From contig CAKKNE010000001.1 of the NCBI GenBank assembly GCA_918797485.1, forward strand, positions 248,001 through 312,000: 64,000 nt of DNA, written 5' to 3'. A program made the translations under genes and the position numbers. The notes below the pieces were generated by a model, which was not told where the DNA came from, made no database searches, and worked only from the letters and a program-made list of their open reading frames with translations. The stretch comes from Pelagomonas calceolata. Lineage: Eukaryota; Sar; Pelagophyceae; Pelagomonadales; Pelagomonadaceae. Of this stretch, positions 1 to 10,700 are shown in pieces (position 1 is the first letter of the stretch; the number at the start of each line of letters is the position of its first letter).

Positions 1-3000
1 TACCGCGACCGCGAGTCCCTGCTCTTCAATGAACCAGCGAAGCGCACGCTACGACTGGTCGCGCCGCGGTCCTCCTCCTTAAAATCGTCCGGGACAGAAC
101 GACTGGTCTGCGGCCGCTCTTCCGGAATCTCGGCGACGGGTTTTTCCGCCGCTCTCGCTTTGCTCGGGTCCTCGAGAGCTGATGATATAGCTTGGTCCCA
201 CCGCATGGAGGCGTTCTTCGACTTTGTATCTACTGAAGGTTCGTCCTGGATCGCCTTGGCGGACGCGCCACTCCGTTCGGCGGAGCGCGCGTGGAATCCT
301 AATCTGCGAAAGGCTTCCTCGAGTTGGGAAGCGTGCTTCGGCTTCGCGTACAATCGTTGCGTGAGCTCGTGGCGCCGCTCCTTACTCAGGTCGAGGTGGC
401 GGTTCAGCGTACCTGTGTGCGAACGGCCTCAAACTCGAAAAAGAGACCACCCCCGGCATCGTGCGATGGCCACGAGTCGCGTCGACGGCGTGGGACGCCG
501 CGAGCGCACCATATCTAACATCCCTCAGAATTTTCTTCCAGTGCCGCTCGAGGAAGACGTCGTTCCTAAAACAGAGCGACACGAAGCCCGTGTCCTCATG
601 CTCCCGCAAATTCAAATCTTCCTTGCCGAACCGATCCAGCAGCTCCAGATACACTTCCGTGGGGTCCGTACTAATTCTCAATTCGCCGTCCAGAATCATG
701 GGAATCGGCCGCGTCAGGTGAAAGCCCTTCCTCAGTTCATTTTGGGACTGGAGCTTGCCCGCGAAGTGTTCCTGCCACAACGCTTCCTCCTCTTCCTTGG
801 CCACTGCTATGGACTCCAGGTGGTGCCGGCCCGGGCTTTCTTGTTTTTGGACCAGCGCCAAAGCTTGCAGCTCGGCTGCAGGGACGTGGCCACTCCTTCG
901 GTTCGGGTCCAGAAGTCGTTTAGCTGGTCTTGCGATGCAGACGTCATCATTCACGGGCTCTGGATCTGCGTACGTTTGCTCGAACGGCGCGTCGATGCTC
1001 CGAGACGCGTCGTCTTCAGGGATGAGGCGCGAGCGGCTCGAGGGTCGCGTTGGCGACTCCATGACCACTTGCGATGAAGCCTGCTCCCCCACCACTTGGG
1101 AGATGAGCGGCCCCAGTTCCAATTTTGGCTTTGTAGGCTTATCTGATCTGTTATGAAAGATGTCCCGCAGCAACTGTCGCGTGACGGGCCCGTGCACGTC
1201 CGCCTCGACGCAACAAGTAGGCACCAACAAATGGGTCATGGGCGTGTGGCCGCAATGCTTACAAATCAAGTCGCGCACGCCCTCCTTACTGGCATAGCAG
1301 TCGCACTCGCAGCCTTTCCTCATGCACGGGCCCCTCGACACACACAACGAGCAGACGATCCTCCGGTGTAAAGAACAGGGTCTGTAGGACATCCTAGCGA
1401 AGTCGAGGAAGTCGCGCCTGCGTGGCACCGACGCCGTCGCGACACGGCCTCTGTGCACTCACGAGACGCGGTGCGGCCGCGTCGACGGCGTCGAGGCGAC
1501 GCGGCATCGCCTCGACGCCATCGCGGCGACCACGTCATGCGCGGAGCATCGCGGTCCCTCGACGCGGTCCGAACGGCCTCGAATTCGAAAAAGAAACCAC
1601 CCAGGTCATCGTGCGATGGCCACGAGTCGCGTCGACGGCGTGAAGGCGACGACAGACGCCGCGTCGGCACCAGCAGACGACGCCGTTGCGCTTCTTGTCG
1701 AACATCGACGCCCAGCCCTCGACCTCCGACGGGAGTATTGGTAAACCTTTCGCCTGCCACAACGCGTTGAGGGCCTTCCGGAACTCGAACTTCGAGCAGT
1801 TTCCCAATTCCAGATCATCATAAGGTAGAAAATGTACTTTATCTTGATCGGTGAACCACGTCTCCGGCCGCTGCCACGACTTACTTGTTGTGATCGTCGT
1901 GACGGACTCTACGTCATCTGAAGTGACGCGGTACGACGCCTTTGGCAGCAACGCCTCGAGGTCGCGCTTCCTCTCGGGCGAGACGGAACCGACCATGCGC
2001 CAGCACTCCTCAACTATCTTTCGCTTCGCAAAGCCGCGCGTCCTCCCGCCATAGCCTCGCCACGCTCGCTGGATATCATTGGCGCATTTCCGTCGCCTCG
2101 CAATTTTCTTGCGCATGATCCGCCGACAAATTAACGCGCGGAACAGCGCCTGGCACAAGGTAGCTTTTTGGACCTCCCTGGCTCTTTGTCGTCGCAGCCG
2201 CTCCACAGCCTCCCGCGACAGTTTAGCGCGGATGATCTTCGCGAGGCCCGTACTAGCTTTCTCTCTCTCCCTGAAGAGCCTTCTGGCAGCAGCGGCCTTG
2301 AAGCGACCGATACACCCGAGCATCACCCGATTCACGATCTCTCTAGCTCGTCGCTCGCGCCACGCCTCCCGCCTCTGATACTGCAACGTGTTTATGGTTT
2401 GGCGCTGCATGTTCTCCCGCAAAACGTGGCCCGCTTTGTTCAGGCGGAGGCGTTCCTTTACGACGAGCTCTCCCGAAAGACGACACCCCTCAAAATCCGT
2501 TGGATCAACTCAATAGCAGAAACACGCTTCTTGGCAGTTCTGGTAGCCACGACGCTGCGTGAACGACTTGCAGACCGCCTGGAGGCACGTGGACGGCGGC
2601 GACGCGCTCCTACATCTTCTGAGTAATTTCCTTCGGTAGGCCACGTTCCGCGAGATGTGCGCGCGGCAGAACGCTTGGATCGTGCCGATCTTCTTCCACT
2701 GCGCGTAGCGCTTCTTCTCTTGACCTGCGTGGCACCGACGCCGTGGGCGTTTCCGCGACGCGAGAGCGGTCGGAAGGCCGCGTCGACGGCGTCACGGTGG
2801 CATCGCGTCGCGTCGACGCCGTCGACGCAACTTCAAGTTGAGAAGTTGAAGTTCAACACTGACTCACCTTTCTCAAACGGCGCGTTCATCTTCCGCGTGA
2901 GCCAGTCCTCCTTTTGGGGCGGGACCTGTGTGGCACGGACACCGTCGCGAGACGAAGCTCGCGTCGCGTCGACGGCGTGAAGGCACCGCAGCACCGCGGG

Positions 3001-5347
3001 ACGCCGAGATCATGCGTATTTCACGGGATCCTCGAACTGCTTGCCGTTGTCGTACTCGATGTAGTTGTCCGAAGGACAAAAAATGTGTCTCGCCGCGTTG
3101 CTTTCCGCCAGTGCGGCCATCACCTTGCTGAGCAACTCCGAACCGGGCAGGGGCCAGCCCACGTCGACGGGAGGCCTTCCGTACTTGGCCACGTAATGCG
3201 ACACACATAATCCATCACCGTTGGGCACGGCAATCGACGCGGAAGCCTGCGCGGAACGGACGCCGTCGCGACACTGTCGATGGCGTCACGGTGACGAGCA
3301 GTCGCAAGTTCAAGTTCATTTTCACGCCCGAGTCAGCGCCTCCGTCTCGTGCGGCATGCAACACGTAGTTCTATGCCAGGGGCACGTCTCGAGGGGCTCG
3401 CCCGTCACGGGACTGATTTGTACTAAATTCTCGCACATGAGGCCCCGCTCGCGCGGCACGGACTTGTCGGGGCACCACGTACACACACTGCTGGTGGTTA
3501 ACTTGGCTCTCCGCTCGATGCACTCCCGTTCCACTTTTTCCACAATGCGCTTCCGCTCATCCGCTTCGATCTCCCACTTCGTCTTGGCATGTTGAGCTTT
3601 CTTCTTGTGGCTGACAATGACTCCTGGTGTTTTTAATCGAGTGAGGACCTCGGGCGGCACGTGCGTCTCGCGCACGTAACACGCCGTACAAAGAGCTAAA
3701 TCGTTGGGCACGGCGATAGATCGCGGCCGGATCCCGTGGTCGCCGGCGCAGTACGACATGTGCCACCTGCGCGGAGCATCGCGGTTCGGTCCGAACGGCC
3801 TCTTCAGCAAAAAAGAAACCACTCTCATGGAAGTGAGATGGACACGAGTCGTATTAATGAAGTGAAGGCACCGCGGGACGCCGAGACCGACGCGCAACAG
3901 CTGAACTCCTCGAGGACACTCACGCCGAAGCGGTCGACGACCCGCCGCCACGGGTGGACGAAGCGCTCGTTGGAACAGAGGTACTTCTTGCCTGTGGCCT
4001 CGTCCGTGTGCGTCCACTGGCACCTTATAGCCTCCTTCGCTTCTTCGCGCATCTTCCGCCTGCGTGTCGCGAGAGCGTGAAACCGCCGCGAAACCGCCGT
4101 AGCTCCCTCTCGCGACGCGTAGACTCTCGTGTGATCACGGCGACCACGTCATGCGCCGAGCATCGCGGTCGCTCGAAATCAAAAAAGAAACCACCCCCGG
4201 CGTCGTGGGTGAGATACGAGTCACATCAAGACGCGGAGCGCGCGCCGCATCTCCTCGAGCTGCTTTTCCGGGGCCACTTCTTTCCCGAGCAGCTCGGCCA
4301 TGTACTGCGCGTGCCTCCGTTCCTTCTTTAGGACTTGTGGCCAATCTTGGAGGTGCATGGGCTTCTCGCCGGGCCGGTCGAGCGTCATCAGCCGGAAGTC
4401 GCGTTGCACTTTCCTGAGGACTGCGGAACTTTCCAATTTGGACTTGTCGGCACCACTCGCTTCGGCGGACTTGATCATGGAGCGCGGCGGCTTCCAGACC
4501 CACTGCTCATGTTGTATCATGGCATCTTTGACCTGCGTCGAACGACAGCGTCGCGACACGGCCGCGGCTCCCGAGTCGCGTAGACTCTCATGCGGCCACG
4601 TCGACGGCGCCACGGCGACGTGGTATTGCGTCGACGCCATCGACGCGAACTTGAAGTTCAGAAAACTTCAGAAACAGACGCCGCGTCACGCACGTGGTTA
4701 AAATCCGTGAAATCTTGTGCTGAATCATGGAGCTGCTCGCGCAGCGCGTCGGCGTGCATGCCCGCCTCGCAGAGCTTCACCAAATGTTTGGCCCGATTCG
4801 TCTCGGCGACCATCTTCCGGCGATTATGCAACGCCTCGTTCGCGGCGCGCGCCTCCCACCTGCGTGGACATCGACGAGTGGGACCTCCGAGCGATGCACG
4901 CGACCGTATCCAGAGAGGAGCACCTCACCCAGACCCCAACAAACCTCAAATTGAAGCACAGTTGAACTTTGACGCGGCTTCGCACCAGTCCGGAGTAAAA
5001 GGAATCATCGCCAACACGCTTTCCAGCGTCGTGACCTGGGGCAGCGTCGTCTCGTCGTCGCTGCTCGAGTAGTCGGACGAGTCCTCGTCGTCCTCTTTTC
5101 CTTCGTCGCTGTCGGTCGTGACGCTGTCCTCGTCGCTCGAGTTGTATTCCCGCTCGACGCCGCCGCGCAGACATGCTACTACGTGGAGTGTCGCGTCCTT
5201 CTGGACGTTGGCGTCTCTCAGACTTCCAGTTATGTAGGTACCGTTGTGGAGGAGCCTGCCGCCTCCACAGATGTCGGCGGCGGTCGCGTCGGCTGCGACG
5301 TCGAGCGTCCGCGTGCGGCCATCGAGGTCCTCGACGAAGATCTGCAT
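1..5347 (-). CDS. Ubiquitin-like domain, IQ-motif and Cys-rich protein (IQUB-like layout), 3' end outside window
   Basis: Exons I can join in frame: 5347-4986, 4859-4694, 4532-4225, 4059-3892, 3766-3340, 3246-3025, 2925-2868, 2724-1671, 1417-510 and 412-1, still open at the edge. The first ~75 residues (MQIFVEDLDGRTRTLDV...) are a ubiquitin-like fold, followed by a Ser/Asp/Glu-rich tail. The middle holds two related Cys modules that start with a SIAVPN motif. Exon 8 carries IQ motifs (GTIQAFCRAHISRN; NDIQRAWRGYGGR) that should bind calmodulin-type light chains. Exon 9 opens with a Cys/His-rich cluster. UBL plus IQ is the layout of the ciliary protein IQUB/FAP253; that orthology is inference. 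Near 2512 the IQ frame meets a TGA while a further IQ motif (ELIQRILRGVVFRE) lies in another frame, which suggests an indel. All nine introns are introner-like. Confidence 0.75.
413..509 (-). mobile_element. Introner-type intron (A family), 97 bp
   Basis: GT-AG intron between exons 9 and 10 of the IQ gene. The donor octamer GTGCGCTC and the octamer after the acceptor, GTACGCTG, agree at 6 of 8 positions, consistent with an aged 8-bp target duplication. The interior has the A-family core (CCATCGCACGATG, then a T-rich tract, then a GAGGCCGTTCG block). Removal joins the frames exactly (VRYG/TLNRH). Confidence 0.8.
1418..1670 (-). mobile_element. Composite introner-type intron (A plus C-like segment), 253 bp
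   Basis: Intron between exons 8 and 9 of the IQ gene; TG|GTGCC donor, CACGCAG|GCGC acceptor, phase 2, giving NGVVCW/RDFLD. It holds an A-family core next to a second segment with its own terminus-like CGCGGAGCATCGCGG sequence near 1538. This looks like one element inside or joined to another. Confidence 0.75.
2725..2867 (-). mobile_element. Introner-type intron (C family), 143 bp
   Basis: Donor AAAG|GTGAGTCAG, acceptor CACGCAG|GTCAAG, phase 1. The 5' end carries the C-family signature TGAGTCAGTGTTGAACTTC. Removal gives FEK/GQEKKRY in frame. Confidence 0.8.
2926..3024 (-). mobile_element. Introner-type intron, 99 bp
   Basis: Donor CCC|GTGAAATACG, acceptor CACACAG|GTCCCG, phase 0; joins FEDP to VPPQKEDW. 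The interior contains the shared TCTCGGCGTCCCGCGGTGC segment of the A family. Confidence 0.8.
3247..3339 (-). mobile_element. Introner-type intron with a GC-AG boundary, 93 bp
   Basis: The only boundary that keeps frame is GAG|GCGCTGAC ... CGCGCAG|GCTTCC (phase 0), joining PHETE to ASASIAVPN. It therefore has a GC donor rather than GT, and the downstream exon also begins GC. The C-family TGACTCGG signature follows the first four donor bases. Confidence 0.65.
3767..3891 (-). mobile_element. Introner-type intron (A family), 125 bp
   Basis: Donor GC|GTCGGTCTC, acceptor CCGCGCAG|GTGGCAC, phase 2. The interior includes the TCTCGGCGTCCCGCGGTGC block and the T-rich tract TTTCTTTTTTGC. Removal joins exons 4 and 5 in frame. 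Confidence 0.75.
4060..4224 (-). mobile_element. Introner-type intron (A family), 165 bp
   Basis: Donor AT|GTGACTCG, acceptor CACGCAG|GCGGAAG, phase 2; joins RVLM to RKMREE. It has the A core plus an extra segment near the acceptor. Confidence 0.75.
4533..4693 (-). mobile_element. Introner-type intron (C family), 161 bp
   Basis: Donor CAC|GTGCGTGACGC, acceptor GACGCAG|GTCAAAG, phase 0; joins DFNH to VKDAM. Very similar to the intron at 37191-37353, including the CTTCAAG...AAGTT region and the acceptor side. Confidence 0.8.
4860..4985 (-). mobile_element. Introner-type intron (C family), 126 bp
   Basis: First intron of the IQ gene: TG|GTGCGAAG donor, CACGCAG|GTGGGAGG acceptor, phase 2. The two octamers agree at 6 of 8 positions, as expected of a partly decayed target duplication. 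Confidence 0.78.
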
Positions 5348-5719
5348 GGTCGTGCGCCGCGGGCGCCGCGCCGGGCAGCGGTCTGGGGCTGCCCCTTGCT
5401 CCTGGGCGCTGAGGCCTCCGGTCTCCCTTCAATACGCGGTCGCGGCCGGCAGCGCGCGCGTGAGGCCCCGCCGGGCGGTGCAAATCGGTCCGTCGGCCAG
5501 GACTGGGCCCGTCCGAGGCGCGACGCCAACAGCGCTGCGGCCAGATAATGGCTAGCTCATAGAGCTACTAGCCAGCACATAGCTTGTCGAAGCAAATCGG
5601 CTCGCAATCGACCGCAGATTGACGGTGTGAAGAGGCGCGGACGCGAATTTCGTCTCTCGTCGCTGCTCGCGGCAGAACGACTGGTCGTCGAGGCAGCCCA
5701 CTGCTGCCCACGTAGCCTC
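5348..5719. promoter_or_regulatory. Divergent intergenic region with a CTAG palindrome (5550-5573)
   Basis: 372-bp spacer between two head-to-head starts. It holds a weak member of the CTAG motif family, GGCTAG...CTAGCC, with a 12-nt spacer at 5550-5573. No other gene or RNA is evident. Confidence 0.45.
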
Positions 5720-6910
5720 ATGGAGCCGCCCCTCGACAAGGAGGACCCCCGCGGTCGCGCCGACTCCATTTTGAGCGACGCGACGCCGCCGAACTCCCCG
5801 AGGCGGCGCGGCTCCTTAGATTTGTCGACGGACGACGAGCGCCGGCCGCCGGCGACCGACTCCGTGCTCGCCGAGGAGATTAAGAGAGATATACTGGACG
5901 TCCAGGACCCCGTCGTGGCGACGGCCTGGATCGTGTTGTTGGTTTGTGGCGCCGAGGCGTGTTCCGTGGTCTGCACGGCGCGTTTGCTGCAGGCGTGGCC
6001 GTATGCACTTTCGGTAGCGTGTGCGGAGTTGCTCCTGGGACCGTTGACGGCTCTGCCGTTCTGGCTCTGTGGGGCTAGACCCTGGCCCTCGTTCTACGGC
6101 GAGGACGTGCCGCGCTTCTGGTTTCCTGCGGCGTTAGCTCTGGCTGCTGTTTCTGTGAGTGCGACCTTCGCGGCCGATGCCCGGGGCGCTCCGATCCTCC
6201 GAGACGTCGATGTGGACGGCGCCTGGCGGTCGTTGGCCGCGACGCGGCGCGACGTCGCCGCGGCCTACGCTTCGCTGTCTTGGACTGGTGGCAAGGTCGC
6301 CGCGTCGAGTACGTCGACAGACGTCCTCGCGACCTTTGATAGGTTGGGGCCTCGAAGCGCATTAGCTCCGTCCCGAGCCATGCTGGAAGCTTTAGGAGCC
6401 TACGCCGGCGCGAATCCTAGACCGTCTTCGACATATGGGGCGGCCGCGGCCGTCGCCGCCGCTCTCATAGCGTCGCATATTGCATCGATACTGTCATCGG
6501 ATGAGACGCCGGGCTTCCTGAATCGCGACGGCGAGCCCACCTCGAAGCTCGGGGTCTTGGCTTGTCTCGCGTTCGGGAGCGGATTGCTCGCAGCCACGTG
6601 GCACGCCGCGGCCCACGCTCATACGGCCCTCGGCGTCGACGAGCGCCCGCCGGCGAACGTGGCGTCGTCCCTGAGCTTGTTGGCGGGGCTGCTGCTCCTG
6701 CCGTACGCTTATCTGATCCAGGGTCCCGAAGCCCTCTCATATGATACGAATTCGAGGGTCGTCTACTTGGTCGTGGCCGCGGCCTTCGCATCCCAATTAA
6801 AAAGGGAGCTCCAGGTCCACGCCTTGCGGAGCCTGCCGCCCGGGGCCGCCGCGGTGTTGGGGGCCGCGCGGGGCCTCGCGGTCGCGCTCGCCGTGGCGGC
6901 GGGGGCCTAG
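5720..6910 (+). CDS. Multi-pass membrane protein of unknown function
   Basis: 396 residues from the first ATG in frame. The ~55-residue N-terminus is hydrophilic and Pro/Ser/Asp/Arg-rich (MEPPLDKEDPRGRADS...). About eight hydrophobic segments follow, the first near residues 65-90 and the last at the C-terminus (AAARGLAVALAVAA-type). A soluble loop of ~70 residues sits between segments 3 and 4. The even count with a short C-terminus resembles drug/metabolite-transporter relatives, but I see no diagnostic motif and do not assign a substrate. Intronless as read, and divergent from the IQ-motif gene. Confidence 0.6.
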   Translation: MEPPLDKEDPRGRADSILSDATPPNSPRRRGSLDLSTDDERRPPATDSVLAEEIKRDILDVQDPVVATAWIVLLVCGAEACSVVCTARLLQAWPYALSVACAELLLGPLTALPFWLCGARPWPSFYGEDVPRFWFPAALALAAVSVSATFAADARGAPILRDVDVDGAWRSLAATRRDVAAAYASLSWTGGKVAASSTSTDVLATFDRLGPRSALAPSRAMLEALGAYAGANPRPSSTYGAAAAVAAALIASHIASILSSDETPGFLNRDGEPTSKLGVLACLAFGSGLLAATWHAAAHAHTALGVDERPPANVASSLSLLAGLLLLPYAYLIQGPEALSYDTNSRVVYLVVAAAFASQLKRELQVHALRSLPPGAAAVLGAARGLAVALAVAAGA

Positions 6911-6971
6911 CGTTCTTCTACGGGGGCTTTTAAGGGGCTCTTAGGGTCTGGCCGCGCGAAATTGTACGTGT

Positions 6972-6991
6972 CTAGTGTCTTACAACGCTAG
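6972..6991. promoter_or_regulatory. CTAG promoter motif, reverse orientation
   Basis: CTAGTGTCTTACAACGCTAG, the reverse complement of the recurrent motif. It lies 219 bp upstream of the F-box/USP start. Confidence 0.6.
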
Positions 6992-7209
6992 CTGCGCTTG
7001 CGGCTTGGTCGCCTACTCGTGTGAGGACGACAGCGGTGCGTGTGCGCCAGACAGTTGCTTAAATTAACGTCTCTGGCGCCGTTGAGGCCAAAGCGCTGTG
7101 AATTTTTACGCGTTCGGCCGTTTCAGCTTCGGAGAGCGCCGACAGCAGAGATTGTGTGCCTTGAGCAACTAGCCGCCAGCGGACTGCGCGCGCATCGTAA
7201 CTCTGCGAC

Positions 7210-9009
7210 ATGTCGTCGCGTAGCGCTGCGGACGCGCTGCGGGCGCTGAGCCTCGGGCCAGCCAGCTCTCAGGCGACGGCCGATGCCAAAATCACGGTCG
7301 GCGCGCGCATCGCGATGACGCGCCTGGTGCCGGACGAGAGCGATCTGCGAAACGCCCGCGCAAACAGGGCCTCAGCCGCACGCTCGCAAGTCGCAGCCAT
7401 CGCTCGCAGAGCCGCACTCGCTCGCGCGGTAGAGTTCGGAGCTGCGGACACTTGTGTCGGCGTCGTCGAGGGCATCGACGGCGAACGCGTCGTTGTCAGG
7501 CTGGACTGCGGTCTGCGCGTGATCATCGGCGCGGAATCTGTGTCGTCCCGAAGTGTGGATTCGGACGACGCCCCGCCCGTCGGCGCCTTCGTCGAGCTGC
7601 AGGGCCTCGCAAGCGCGGCGTTCAACGGCCGCCGCGGCGTCGTCACGGCGACTCCGCCGGACGTTGCGGCTGTGGGCCGTGTGGCCGTCGTCATCGACGG
7701 CCGAAGCATTGCCATCAAGCGCGCAAACGTCATCTTCGCATCCGACGCTGTCGTGGATGCGAGCTCTGACGTGTGGTTTCGCGAGGAAGCCTGGGTCAAC
7801 ATCCTCCCGTTTCTAGATGCGCGAGCGCTCGCGCGGTTCGTGTTGGCGTCCCGGCGGGCCGACGGGCGACGCTGGGCCGAGGCACATGTCGAGCGGACTG
7901 TCGCTGCTGTCGCGGTGCGCGCGCCGACGCTCCTGGCGACGCGACACGAAGCCGTGCCTCTCATCCAGTGGTTGGCGACCACAGTCGAGCCGCAGCTCGC
8001 GGGCGACCGCGCCGCGGCCGCTTCCCTTGGACCGCAGGGGCGACTGCATGGTATCGCTCTTCTGCCTCTTCGCGGCGTGTCCTCTGGAGTCCTTCTTGCG
8101 TGCCGAGGGGTGCCTGGGCCGCGACGTCGGAGTGTACGCGGCGCTGGAGGCGTACGTGAATCGCACGGGCGGCCCGGACGGCCCAGATGGTGCTCGGGTG
8201 CTACTGACGACGTTGCGGCAGGTGCTCATGGAGTCGCATTCAAATTTCCCTGCCGAGGGCCAGCCCGGCGATGCGATGGATGTTTTTGCTGATATACTTT
8301 CGCATTTCGATGATATCCTTGCAAGAATACCGTGCGACCGCCCGGTGACGCTCGCATCGTCGCATTATGACGCGGACGACGCTGGCGCCGTACTAAGAGC
8401 TGCACAAAGTCAGGTTGGGCCAATGCGCCTGGTGTCCTATACGCCGAGCTTGCTAGCTACGAGCGAAGGGTTACAAAGGACGAGACGGGAGACTTCGACG
8501 TAGTTGAGCTGAACTGCTTTTTGCGGCTCCAGCCTCGCGGTGGCGCCTCCCTCTATGACATGATCGACGCTGCAATCGCACCAGAGCAATTTGGCGGCGC
8601 CTCCAACGGGACTCTCCAGAGAACCATCTGGTGCACGGGCCGCGTACTTGTATTTAACCTCATCCTCTATCAATGGGACGGAGCAACCCAGCGCACGCGT
8701 TTCAATGCCGCATTGTTGGACGATCCCATCTCGTTTCCGGTCGAGGGCCTCGACATGACGCGGTATGTCCACCGACCGGCCGCGTCCGAAGTCTTCGACC
8801 TGGTCGGCGCTGTCCTTTTCTTAAGTTACGGGAATGGAGGTCACTACGTAGCGGTGACCTACCACGAGCTCTCCCGGTGCTGGTTCCTCTTCGACGACGA
8901 CACGGTCGAGCGCCTGGACTCGCTGGAGGCCTACGTCGCCGAGGAGGGGGCGGTGCCGACGATTCTCTTCTATCGGCGCCGCCCTGCCGCAGCCCGTCCT
9001 TTGAAGTAG
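7210..9009 (+). CDS. F-box and ubiquitin-specific protease (USP-type) domain protein
   Basis: N-terminal part (to ~8030): two KOW-like beta modules (VGVVEGIDGERVVVRLDCG; VELQGLASAAFNGRRGVV), then an F-box-like helix pair (EEAWVNILPFLDARALARFV). The USP domain follows: a Cys-box region GDCMVSLFCLFAACPLESF, a middle VVELNCFLRL, and the His box GNGGHYVAVTY with FDDDTVERL. It would remove ubiquitin from substrates while the F-box could contact Skp1. The reading frame changes at about 8037 (a run of four G) and again between 8370 and 8440; both flanks are coding, so these are likely indels or very short introns. ATG 7210 is the first good start. Confidence 0.7.
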
Positions 9010-9049
9010 GACGCGTGTAAGTTGCATTTGTCACCAACGCAGTCCCCGG

Positions 9050-9072
9050 CTAGTGTCTTTACAGACCGCTAG
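9050..9072. promoter_or_regulatory. CTAG promoter motif, reverse orientation
   Basis: CTAGTGTCTTTACAG followed by ACCGCTAG; 107 bp upstream of ATG 9179. Confidence 0.6.
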
Positions 9073-9178
9073 CGCGAATTTTCAGGCGGGACGCGTCGAC
9101 GCAGATGGAATGGCTGCCCATTTTGGGCCAGACACGACGTGAGGACGCTGCCCGCGGCGCCGCGGACCATCCCTAGCG

Positions 9179-10649
9179 ATGCTGCTGCTCGGCCTCACAG
9201 CTGTCCATGCAGAGCTCTTCACCTCACCTAAAGTAGTGGCACAGTTCGGCAGGCAGAACCCGGCGCGCTACTTCGGCATCGTCGACTACAATTCCTCCTT
9301 ACTAGTCTATGCGAGGACGGGCCACTATCCGCACGCGGATCCGAATCCACGCACGCTACTGTGGACAGGATGCGACCACAACCTGAACTGCATCTCTCGT
9401 TCAAATACACAATTGGCGCCCTGGCCTTCCTCATTAGCGCACAACGCGGCCATCTACGTGGCAAATGACCAATGGTATGTGATTGGCGGGCTCTGGGGTC
9501 CGGGAACGAGAAAAAGGGGGCTCGAGCGACGGGGACCTTTCTCCAGCATAGACGAGTTGCTCGCGTCGGACGAGGGTCCGGTGTTGGTCCAAGGCGACCA
9601 CGAGGGCTGCGTCGACCGACGCCCGCGGCAACGCGGTTCCTGCGAGTTCGACGGGAAAGTGTCCGTGGTCGACGGGAGGTTGTATGCCCGGGCCAACTTG
9701 GTGAGGAGAAATGCTTCCAACGGCATGTTCGGCGGGCGGCACGTGCAAGTTCTGAAATTTGAACCGGCTTTATCGAATTTTGAATTGATCAGTGTGCGCG
9801 ACTACCGTGGAGTGGGAGCGCCGCCCGTGAGTGGGGACAACGTCTACTTCGCCGTGGTCTTGCGAAACCCCGTCGCGAAGGGCTACATATTGTTGGCGCC
9901 GGTCGTGCGCGAAGAGCCGACGCGGAAAGCGTTTATTGGGATGGCGTTTTCGTGTGACGGCGTGCACTTTTCTGAATTCTTACGAGTGCTAGAATCGACG
10001 CCGGCGTCCTACGGCCGCGGCACGGACCATCCCGTGGACGGGGTGGTCGTGCGGGGCCCAAACGCCTACTTCTACGTCCACCGAGACGTGCCCGGCGTGC
10101 GGGCCGAGGAGATCTATAAGAGCCGGCTCGTGCGGTACACCGTGCCTCTCGCGGAGCTGAAGGCCGTGGCGGAACGCCGCCTGGACTGCGCGCCCGTCCC
10201 GAGCTGTGTGGAAAACAACCAGCACTAAGTCATTGCTCGGCGATGACGCGGCGGTGCTGCCCCCATCGAGCGGTGCGGAACCGGCACCGCCACGCCATCG
10301 AGCAGGCGTCGCGTCGATGGCGTGGAGGACGACGCGAACGCGCCGTAAAATTTTGATTTCCACACAGGTCCCGCGGCCGCCGCTCGACTTCGACGCGTGC
10401 TGGCTCGCATGCTTGTCGAGAGCTCGCGCCCGCGGCGACACGCGGCGCGGCGGCTTCCTGGACTCGTGCTTGGAACCGTGCTACCCGCCGCCCGGGGACG
10501 AGTGCCGGAGCCTGCGCCTCAGGTATGGCATCCGAGCGGGGACGTCGTGGGGCGCGGCCGCCGACTCGGCCGCGGTCCAGGCGCGGTGGGCGGCATTGTC
10601 GTGTGACGAGCTCGTGGGCGACGGGGTGGCGAATAAGTGGCGAGCGTAG
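9179..10649 (+). CDS. Secreted protein of unknown function, possibly beta-propeller-like
   Basis: Exon 1 9179-10195, exon 2 10368-10649; about 433 residues. A short signal peptide (MLLLGLTAVHA) starts the protein. The body is rich in beta-strand patterns (NDQWYVIGGLWG, GKVSVVDGRLYARAN, GVVVRGPNAYFYVHRD), reminiscent of glycoside-hydrolase-43/exo-alpha-sialidase-type propellers, but I do not see catalytic residues that fix a family. Exon 2 adds a Cys-rich tail (ACWLACLSR, CLEPCYPPPGDEC). The single intron is a TIR-bearing introner; splicing from the upstream target duplication keeps phase 0 (DCAP/VPRPPLDFD). Confidence 0.65.
10204..10367 (+). mobile_element. TIR introner (B family), 164 bp, with 8-bp target duplication
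   Basis: Element starts CTGTGTGGAAAACAA and ends TTGATTTCCACACAG, i.e. terminal inverted repeats. Flanks are GTCCCGAG (10196-10203) and GTCCCGCG (10368-10375), an 8-bp duplication with one mismatch. The intron is 10196-10367: the donor GT comes from the upstream duplicate, the acceptor CAG from the element end. The interior matches the copy at 45788-45990. Confidence 0.88.
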
Positions 10650-10700
10650 TGTTATTTTCTTCTACTTAGTTCCTAGTGTTATCTTCTTCTACTTAGTTCC
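10647..10700. repeat. 27-bp tandem duplication between convergent genes
   Basis: Units 10647-10673 and 10674-10700 differ at one base. The stop codon of the plus-strand gene (10647-10649) lies in the first unit; the stop of the minus-strand MYND gene (10691-10689) lies in the second. Confidence 0.85.

Noticed and set aside
7210-9009. Programmed ribosomal frameshifting in the F-box/USP gene
   Set aside because: Similar one-base shifts occur in many unrelated genes here, without a shared slippery sequence or downstream structure; assembly error is simpler.
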